Shown here: positions 58,244 to 64,000 of the stretch, in pieces
How positions within the stretch are numbered: position 1 is the stretch's first letter
Layout: the number at the start of each line of letters is the position of its first letter
Assembly (NCBI RefSeq): GCF_017353255.1
Contig: NZ_JAFMYU010000020.1
Coordinates: forward strand, 62,001-126,000
Length of the DNA: 64,000 nt
Direction of reading: 5' to 3'
Source: Fibrella aquatilis
Lineage (GTDB): Bacteria; Bacteroidota; Bacteroidia; Cytophagales; Spirosomataceae
Program-made: the position numbers and the translations under genes
The notes under the pieces: generated by a model
What the model was told of the DNA's origin: nothing
Databases searched by the model: none
What the model saw: the letters and a program-made list of their open reading frames with translations, nothing else

Positions 58244-58251
58244 TATATTTG
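58244..58251 (+). promoter_or_regulatory. candidate -7 box of the UDP-sugar dehydrogenase
   Basis: TATATTTG fits TAnnTTTG, 34 nt before the ATG at 58286. The -33 position has only a weak match. Confidence 0.35.
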
Positions 58252-58285
58252 TTACCCCGTCCGTAACTCCATCACTGCTTAACGA

Positions 58286-59566
58286 ATGCTTCCCGCTCTT
58301 TTACCGCCTGCCTCCGTGCATATCGGCGTTATTGGCCTTGGCTATGTTGGCCTGCCTTTAGCACTCGAATTTGGCAAACGATGGCCTACCGTGGGTTTCG
58401 ACATCAATGAGCAACGAATTGCCGAGCTTCAGGCAGGGCACGACCAGACCCGCGAGATTGAACCCGCCGCCTTTGCTTTCAGCCCCCACATCACCTTTGC
58501 CGACTCGGCGGCGGCGCTGACCGACTGCAATGTGTTTATTGTGACAGTGCCCACCCCCATCGACAAGTTCAAGCGGCCCGATCTCTCGGCCCTGCTGTCG
58601 GCCACGAAGATGGTGGCACAATACCTGAAACGGGGGGGCGTCGTGATTTACGAGTCGACGGTGTATCCCGGTTGCACCGAAGAAGACTGCGTGCCCGTGC
58701 TGGAGCGGGTGAGTGGCCTGCGCTTCAACCAGGACTTCTACTGTGGCTATTCGCCTGAGCGCATCAACCCCGGCGACAAGACCCGTACGGTGGCCAACAT
58801 CCTGAAAATTACGGCGGGTTCTACACCCGCCGCCGCCCGCTTTGTGGATCAGCTCTACGGGGCCATCATTACTGCCGGTACCTACGCCGCGCCCTCTATC
58901 AAAGTAGCCGAAGCCGCCAAAGCCATTGAAAACGCCCAGCGCGACGTGAATATCTCGTTTGTGAATGAGCTGGCTCTCATCTTCGACCGCCTGGACATCG
59001 ACACCATGGATGTGCTCGAAGCCGCCGGGACGAAGTGGAACTTCCTCAAGTTTACGCCCGGCCTGGTGGGTGGCCACTGCATCAGCGTTGACCCCTACTA
59101 CCTGGCCCACAAGGCGCAGAGCGTAGGCTACCACCCGCAGGTGATCCTGTCGGGGCGGCGCGTCAACGACGATATGCCCATCTACGTGGCCAACAAACTA
59201 GTGAAAGCTATGATCAAAGCGGGCATTCCGGTGTCGGGGGCCAACGTGCTCCTGCTGGGTATTACGTTCAAAGAAAACTGCCCCGACGTGCGCAACACCA
59301 AAGTGGCCGAGATCTACCACGAACTGCGTGGCTTTGGCATCAACGTGCACGTCTACGACCCCTGGGCCGTGCCGCAGGAAGTGGCCGACGAACACGGCAT
59401 TACCCTGCTCACCAGCCTGGAACGGGCCTACGATGGCGTGGTGCTAGCCGTGGCCCACGACGAATTTAACACCCTGAACATCCGCTCGTTATGCCGTCAC
59501 GAGCAGGCTATCGTATATGACCTCAAGTCCACCTTCGACCGGTCGCAGGTATCTATGCGTATATAA
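58286..59566 (+). CDS. UDP-sugar 6-dehydrogenase (WbpA/TviB/WecC-like)
   Basis: 426 residues. The protein oxidises a UDP-HexNAc to the uronic acid with NAD. Landmarks: Rossmann loop GVIGLGYVGLPLALEFG, SPERINPGDK, the linker helix KVAEAAKAIENAQRDVNISF, the catalytic Cys265 in GGHCISVDPYY, and GITFKENCPDVRNTK in the UDP-binding domain. This last stretch places it in the WbpA/WecC/TviB branch, which acts on N-acetylhexosamines, more than in the UDP-glucose branch. It supplies an acidic sugar for the polysaccharide made by this locus and lies between the phosphatase and the exporter genes. Confidence 0.93.
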   Translation: MLPALLPPASVHIGVIGLGYVGLPLALEFGKRWPTVGFDINEQRIAELQAGHDQTREIEPAAFAFSPHITFADSAAALTDCNVFIVTVPTPIDKFKRPDLSALLSATKMVAQYLKRGGVVIYESTVYPGCTEEDCVPVLERVSGLRFNQDFYCGYSPERINPGDKTRTVANILKITAGSTPAAARFVDQLYGAIITAGTYAAPSIKVAEAAKAIENAQRDVNISFVNELALIFDRLDIDTMDVLEAAGTKWNFLKFTPGLVGGHCISVDPYYLAHKAQSVGYHPQVILSGRRVNDDMPIYVANKLVKAMIKAGIPVSGANVLLLGITFKENCPDVRNTKVAEIYHELRGFGINVHVYDPWAVPQEVADEHGITLLTSLERAYDGVVLAVAHDEFNTLNIRSLCRHEQAIVYDLKSTFDRSQVSMRI

Positions 59567-59635
59567 CGAGGCGTTAGCTACTACTGCCTCTATCCTGGAC
59601 TTTTGACGATATTTATCCCACGGCTTTACTTACCT

Positions 59636-60466
59636 ATGAATTCCATTCGATTCACTACTTTTCTACTGATTTGCCTGCTGGTTGCGCCGCCAACCAACAG
59701 CCTGGCCCAGTCGTCGAAGAAAAAGAAGCGCGACGACATGACTTATTTCCAGTCCAACGCCCTGGCCGACAGCCTGGCGCGGTTGTCGCTGTCTACCTAC
59801 ACCTACCGGCTCCAACCCGGCGACGTGCTGGCCATTGCCGTTACCAGTCTCAACACCGAGGCCGACATGGCGTTTAATCCCTTTGCCCGGATGGGGGTGG
59901 CCCTGACGGCCGGCGGTGGGGGTGGCATCAGCACGCAGGAGACTAACAACCTGCCCATTGGCTACCGCGTGAGCGAACAGGGTAGCATCAATTTCCCGAA
60001 GCTGGGCGCGGTGCCCGTGGTAGGCCGGAGCCTGGCCGAACTGGAAACTACCCTGCGCGATACCCTGAAAACCTACCTCCGCGAACCCTACGTGGCGGCG
60101 CGGCTGCTGAGCTTCAAAATATCGGTCATGGGCGAGGTGCAGCGTCCGTCTGTCTTCACGGTACAAAACGAACGCATCACCCTCACCGAAGCCATCAGCC
60201 TGGCCGGTGACCTGACCGTTTATGGCAAGCGTGATAATATCATGGTGGTCCGCGAAGTTGGCGGCAAGCGCGAGTTTATCCCCGTCGACCTCACCAGCCG
60301 GGACGTGTTTACGTCGCCCGCTTACTACCTGAAACCCAACGATGTCATCTACGTAGAGCCGAAAAGCGGCCGAAAGCTACAGGCTAGCCGTACCCTACCC
60401 CTCTTGCCCGTTATCTTAAGCAGTGCCACGCTAGTGGCTACAGTTATCCTGAACCTCATCCGTTGA
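59636..60466 (+). CDS. polysaccharide export outer-membrane protein (Wza-like)
   Basis: 276 residues from the ATG at 59636, which begins a signal peptide (FTTFLLICLLVAPPTNSLAQ); an earlier TTG is rejected. The poly-export motif is YRLQPGDVLAIAVTSL, followed by two SLBB-type units (ISVMGEVQRPSVFTVQNERI and VVREVGGKREFIPVDL). Near the C-terminus one hydrophobic helix (LLPVILSSATLVATVILNLI) is present. The family forms the outer-membrane channel for capsule. No lipobox Cys follows the signal, unlike E. coli Wza, as in many Bacteroidota. It lies 73 nt before the Wzc-like gene. Confidence 0.92.
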   Translation: MNSIRFTTFLLICLLVAPPTNSLAQSSKKKKRDDMTYFQSNALADSLARLSLSTYTYRLQPGDVLAIAVTSLNTEADMAFNPFARMGVALTAGGGGGISTQETNNLPIGYRVSEQGSINFPKLGAVPVVGRSLAELETTLRDTLKTYLREPYVAARLLSFKISVMGEVQRPSVFTVQNERITLTEAISLAGDLTVYGKRDNIMVVREVGGKREFIPVDLTSRDVFTSPAYYLKPNDVIYVEPKSGRKLQASRTLPLLPVILSSATLVATVILNLIR

Positions 60467-60539
60467 ACTATGCTCGTGTGAAGTAGCCATTTTTGTTCGC
60501 AACTTGCAGTAACAACAGCATAATCCGCCCACCGAAACC

Positions 60540-62930
60540 ATGACAACATCAGGACAACCAGAAGGTCAGTTTGGCCAGGAGTATATCAAGTTTCTGGCCA
60601 CCAAATACCTCCGCAACTGGTACTGGTTTGTGCTCACGCTGCTGGTGAGCATGGTGGGCATGTTTGCCTACCTCACCACGCTCAAGTACACATACAGTGC
60701 TCAGGCCAGCATTCTTATCAAAGAAGACGACCGAATGGGCGGTTCTTCCAAGCAGGACCTCATGGAAGAATTGGACATGTTCGGCTCGAAAAAGCAGGTC
60801 GAGAATGAGATGGAGGTTATAAAATCGTATAAACTGGCTGAGAAAGTGGTTGACGATCTCGGTCTGGATATCATCTATTCGTATAAAGATCGCTGGCGCA
60901 TCAGAGACATTTATCGGGATGCTCCAATCATAGTGAAGGTGTTAAAACCCGTTCTTGAAGAATCAGCCTACAACAATCCCTTTAACGTAAGTATTTCAGC
61001 AAGCTCGGCTACGTTTGAAGGTATTAACTGCCCATACGGAAAACCTACTCAGACACCGATAGGGCTAGTCATAATCACAAAACGGCCTAGTGCTCCACCT
61101 AAACACAAGGAAATTCAGGTGTCTATGCTACACCGCGAGGGAGTAATCAAATCGTTTGCGAAAGGTTTACGTGTCACACAGCCCAATAAAATGGCATCTG
61201 TGCTCTTCCTAACCATGGAAGACAACGCACCAGATCGGGCAGTGGCTTATCTTGATCGACTTATTTACTTCTACGAACTCTTGTCGTTGCAGGACAAAAA
61301 CCGCGTGGCGGCCAACACCCTCCGGTTTGTAGAAGACCGCCTGGGCATCATTTCGCGGGAACTGACGTCGGTAGAAGGCGATATACAGCGCTACAAAACC
61401 AATTCGGGCATTGTCGACCTTAGTTCAGAGTCGACGCTGTTTTTGGATAAGGTCAAAGAAAACGACGCCCAGCTCAGCCAGGTCAACATTCAGCTGGGTA
61501 CGTTGCGCGAAATAGAAACGTACCTCGCCAGCAAAGTCGACGCACGGGTGGTGACGCCTGCCACCGTGGGCCTCGACAGCCCTACCCTCACGGCCCTGGT
61601 GGGCAACCTGCTGGAACTGGAAAGTCAGCGCGAAAAGCTCATCCGCACCGTACCCGAAAAATCGGTACCCATCGAAACCATCGACGACCAGATTCGGACC
61701 ACCAAGCGCAACATTGCCGACAACGTGCTCACCCTGCGGCGCATCCTGGTCAGTACGCAGGGTAGCCTTCAGACTACTAACAAGCGCATCGAGTCGACGA
61801 TCCGCACCATTCCGCAAAAAGAACGGCAGTTGCTCGACATATCGCGGCAGGCCAGCATCAAGGGCAACCTGTACAACTACCTGTTGCAAAAGCGCGAAGA
61901 AACGGCCATGTCGTTTGCTTCGACCGTGTCTGACCTGCGCGTGATCGATGATGCTCAGGCTGAGCCGAGTCCTGTGAAACCCGTAAAACGCGATTATTAT
62001 TTGGTGGCTTTTCTCATCGGGTTGTTACTGCCGGTGCTCGTGCTCTGGCTGCTCGATTATTTCAACAACAAGATCAGCCGCAAATCGCAGATCGAAGACG
62101 CTACCGATGCCCCCATCATTGGCGAGGTGATCCAGTCTACCGATGCTGCCTCGCCGCTGGAAGTAACGGCCAAAAGCCGGTCGCTGCTGTCGGAGCAGAT
62201 CCGGGCACTACGGACCAACATCCAGTTTTTCAACCCCGACGGTGGGGCCAAGCAAACCATTCTGGTCACCTCCAGCATCAGCGGCGAGGGCAAATCCTTC
62301 ATCTCGCTCAACTTGGGGGCCAGCCTCGCCATTGCCGACAAGAAGGTGGTGATGCTGGAACTGGACATGCGCAAGCCCAAGCTGCACCGCTACATCAAAG
62401 AGGCCAGCCCCGTGGGCCTGTCGAGCTACCTGTCGGGACAGGCCACGCTCGATGAGATTATTAAGCCGGTGCCGGGCTACGACAACCTGTTTTTTATTCC
62501 CTGCGGCATTCTGCCCCCCAACCCCTCTGAACTCATTAGCGGCGACAAGATGCGCTACCTGTTCGAAAACCTGCACGAGCATTTCGACGTGGTCATTGCC
62601 GACACCCCCCCCGTAGGCCTCGTCACAGATGCCAACATCCTGGCCAAATACGCCACCATGACGCTCTACATTGTGCGGCATATGTATACGGGTAAGGGCT
62701 TCCTGAAAAACGTGGATACACTCTACAAGGAAAAGCGCTTCCCGAATATGTGCCTAGTTATCAACGGCATCGACGTCAAAAAAGACTTCGAATACAACTA
62801 CGGCTACGGCTACGACGCTGGCTACGGCTACATGTATCGTTCGACCTATGGTGAGGATGATAACGCTCTGACAAAAGCAAAGAGAGTAGCCAAAAAAGGG
62901 CTTGGTTTTGATTTTTGGACAAGAAAATAA
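60540..62930 (+). CDS. polysaccharide co-polymerase / tyrosine autokinase (Wzc-like)
   Basis: 796 residues. The N-terminal Wzz domain has one span (about 28-48) and a long periplasmic coiled coil (250-470); a second span follows at about 485-506. The kinase has Walker A SSISGEGKS (about 577), A' VVMLELDMRKPKLH and Walker B VIADTPPVG. The tail EYNYGYGYDAGYGYMYR is the tyrosine cluster that is autophosphorylated and reset by the phosphatase at 57472. Codons in about 60790-61280 (outer periplasmic part) are clearly A+T richer than the rest, which suggests exchange of the polymer-specific part. The kinase domain is complete. Confidence 0.95.
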   Translation: MTTSGQPEGQFGQEYIKFLATKYLRNWYWFVLTLLVSMVGMFAYLTTLKYTYSAQASILIKEDDRMGGSSKQDLMEELDMFGSKKQVENEMEVIKSYKLAEKVVDDLGLDIIYSYKDRWRIRDIYRDAPIIVKVLKPVLEESAYNNPFNVSISASSATFEGINCPYGKPTQTPIGLVIITKRPSAPPKHKEIQVSMLHREGVIKSFAKGLRVTQPNKMASVLFLTMEDNAPDRAVAYLDRLIYFYELLSLQDKNRVAANTLRFVEDRLGIISRELTSVEGDIQRYKTNSGIVDLSSESTLFLDKVKENDAQLSQVNIQLGTLREIETYLASKVDARVVTPATVGLDSPTLTALVGNLLELESQREKLIRTVPEKSVPIETIDDQIRTTKRNIADNVLTLRRILVSTQGSLQTTNKRIESTIRTIPQKERQLLDISRQASIKGNLYNYLLQKREETAMSFASTVSDLRVIDDAQAEPSPVKPVKRDYYLVAFLIGLLLPVLVLWLLDYFNNKISRKSQIEDATDAPIIGEVIQSTDAASPLEVTAKSRSLLSEQIRALRTNIQFFNPDGGAKQTILVTSSISGEGKSFISLNLGASLAIADKKVVMLELDMRKPKLHRYIKEASPVGLSSYLSGQATLDEIIKPVPGYDNLFFIPCGILPPNPSELISGDKMRYLFENLHEHFDVVIADTPPVGLVTDANILAKYATMTLYIVRHMYTGKGFLKNVDTLYKEKRFPNMCLVINGIDVKKDFEYNYGYGYDAGYGYMYRSTYGEDDNALTKAKRVAKKGLGFDFWTRK

Positions 62931-62959
62931 TTGATTTAAATAGGTAAAAACATTCTGAC

Positions 62960-64000
62960 TTGAGAGCAGCATCAACAGTAAATAATATCAGTGTACAAGT
63001 CCTTGCTACCGGCTTGGGACTAACTGGTTCTGTATTACAGGCTCGCTGGCTTGGTCCCGACAATCGAGGGCTACTGGCGCTAGTAATGTTGTATCCATCC
63101 CTAGCTTACCTAGTGCTGAATTTTGGCATATTTGCTTCAACAACCTACCTATCTTCAAAAGAGGATACCAATATAGGCAAATTGTGGTCAGCTCTACTTG
63201 TATTATGTGGCATACAAACCATAATCGCTTTTAGCATTGGTAGGCTTTTAATTGCATGGCTTTTAAATCGATATGAAACAGATACTATTCTGCTAAGTCA
63301 GCATTTTTTAATTACAGTACCTCTAGCACTACTGGCTGCATATGCCCAAAGTATTTTGCGAGGACGCAAACATTTTGCAATTAATAATGCTCTTAAACTT
63401 ATAATACCAATAGGTTATTGCTTGATAACAAGTGTATTATATATCAACAACACTATGTCTGTAAAGCTTTTAGTCTATAGTCAGATAGTTTTACAATTTT
63501 GCACGTGCGTTGCATCAATGGTAGTTTTGCTACGCTATGAGGTCATACAATTAAGTGGTCGGGTTTTTATAGAAATTAAAGAATTGTTGAGCTACGGTGC
63601 ACGGCTATGGTTAAGTGAAATGACTGAGGTTGTCAACGGTCGTCTAGATCAGATTATGATTGGAAGCTACTTGAACACAGCTACTTTGGGCATTTATAAT
63701 ATAGCTGTTAGTTACGCAAATCTGTCAACTATTTTAGCTAATGGAGTGCGTCAGATTATGCTTCCGTATGTGTCTGCAACGCAGGAGCAGACCGACAAGC
63801 ATACAGAAGTGTATCTATTCTTTAATCGGTTTTGGCCATTAAGCCTGCTGCAATTGGTATGTATGCTTGTTGGGGCAGCGTATTTAGTACCGGTGCTATT
63901 TGGTGAGGCTTACCGAGAAGCTATCTTACCTGCTCAGATGCTTTCAATTGTCTTTCTCTTCCTGAATGCCAAAAACGTCCTCAGCACTGCTTTACAAGGT
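62960..64000 (+). CDS. Wzx-like oligosaccharide flippase (partial)
   Basis: A 347-codon open frame that runs off the right edge. Starting at TTG 62960 it reads LRAASTVNNISVQVLATGLG; the only upstream in-frame stop is at 62945, and the first ATG is about 40 codons in, after conserved sequence. Hydrophobic segments follow at spacing typical of the polysaccharide flippase family: LALVMLYPSLAYLVLNFGIF, LLVLCGIQTIIAFSIG, LITVPLALLAAYAQSIL, and later GSYLNTATLGIYNIAVSYA. It would flip undecaprenyl-linked repeat units. The gene is strikingly A+T rich compared with the wza/wzc genes and marks the beginning of the strain-specific part of the locus. Confidence 0.85.
   Translation, partial: MRAASTVNNISVQVLATGLGLTGSVLQARWLGPDNRGLLALVMLYPSLAYLVLNFGIFASTTYLSSKEDTNIGKLWSALLVLCGIQTIIAFSIGRLLIAWLLNRYETDTILLSQHFLITVPLALLAAYAQSILRGRKHFAINNALKLIIPIGYCLITSVLYINNTMSVKLLVYSQIVLQFCTCVASMVVLLRYEVIQLSGRVFIEIKELLSYGARLWLSEMTEVVNGRLDQIMIGSYLNTATLGIYNIAVSYANLSTILANGVRQIMLPYVSATQEQTDKHTEVYLFFNRFWPLSLLQLVCMLVGAAYLVPVLFGEAYREAILPAQMLSIVFLFLNAKNVLSTALQG

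Overview
The window comes from a member of the Bacteroidota, most likely Cytophagales and probably a Spirosoma-like genus. The reasons are the gliding/type IX secretion genes sprA and gldF, the runs miaB / sigma-54 activator / lptE / TPR / secG and tatA / gatA / LysM transglycosylase / ruvA / sprA, several TAnnTTTG promoter boxes of the Bacteroidota type, and the near absence of Shine-Dalgarno sequences. Most genes have G+C-rich third codon positions. A toxin cassette (about 42.2-44.7 kb) and the right end (from about 62.9 kb) are visibly A+T richer.

Layout. 1-613: start of sucA. 933-3048: three secreted proteins of unknown function. 3145-13983: a seven-gene leftward cluster with an actin/Hsp70-like ATPase, a tubulin-like protein, a vWA-like lipoprotein and four membrane proteins, one with a WG repeat and one with a cold-shock-like domain. 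14135-18765: MacA-like adaptor, TolC-like channel and an ABC ATPase, interrupted by a class IV aminotransferase. 18802-21853: Uma2-like nuclease, beta-helix-like surface protein and an outer-membrane barrel. 22023-22241: tRNA-Gly and tRNA-Leu with their own promoter and terminators. 22342-26632: TPR membrane protein, tubby-like protein and LolD-like ATPase. 26762-31752: secG to miaB. 31978-37675: TPR protein, VanZ-like, gldF, two DUF4199 proteins, a dihydroorotase-like protein without its metal motif, and gcvH. 37878-41920: flavin monooxygenase, GNAT and an orphan histidine kinase. 42035-52219: sprA with a polymorphic-toxin/immunity cassette inserted behind it. 52477-57267: ruvA, lytic transglycosylase, gatA, tatA and YkvA. 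57472-64000: start of a capsule/exopolysaccharide locus (PHP phosphatase, UDP-sugar dehydrogenase, Wza-like, Wzc-like, Wzx-like).

Three things stand out. (1) The actin-like + tubulin-like + vWA-like cluster looks like a cytoskeletal, envelope-linked machine of unknown role. (2) The toxin cassette lies between the complete sprA gene and a second copy of its last 61 codons. The two tails differ at 8 of 186 bases, 7 of them silent, as expected if a cassette integrated at the sprA 3' end and brought its own tail. (3) More than two dozen long inverted repeats, with arms up to 56 bp and often perfect, sit in nearly every kind of gene gap. Their low-complexity arms fall into recurring word families, they supply stop codons to neighbouring genes, and copies appear to have become part of the lptE and miaB reading frames.

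No CRISPR array, transposase, rRNA or phage gene was seen.
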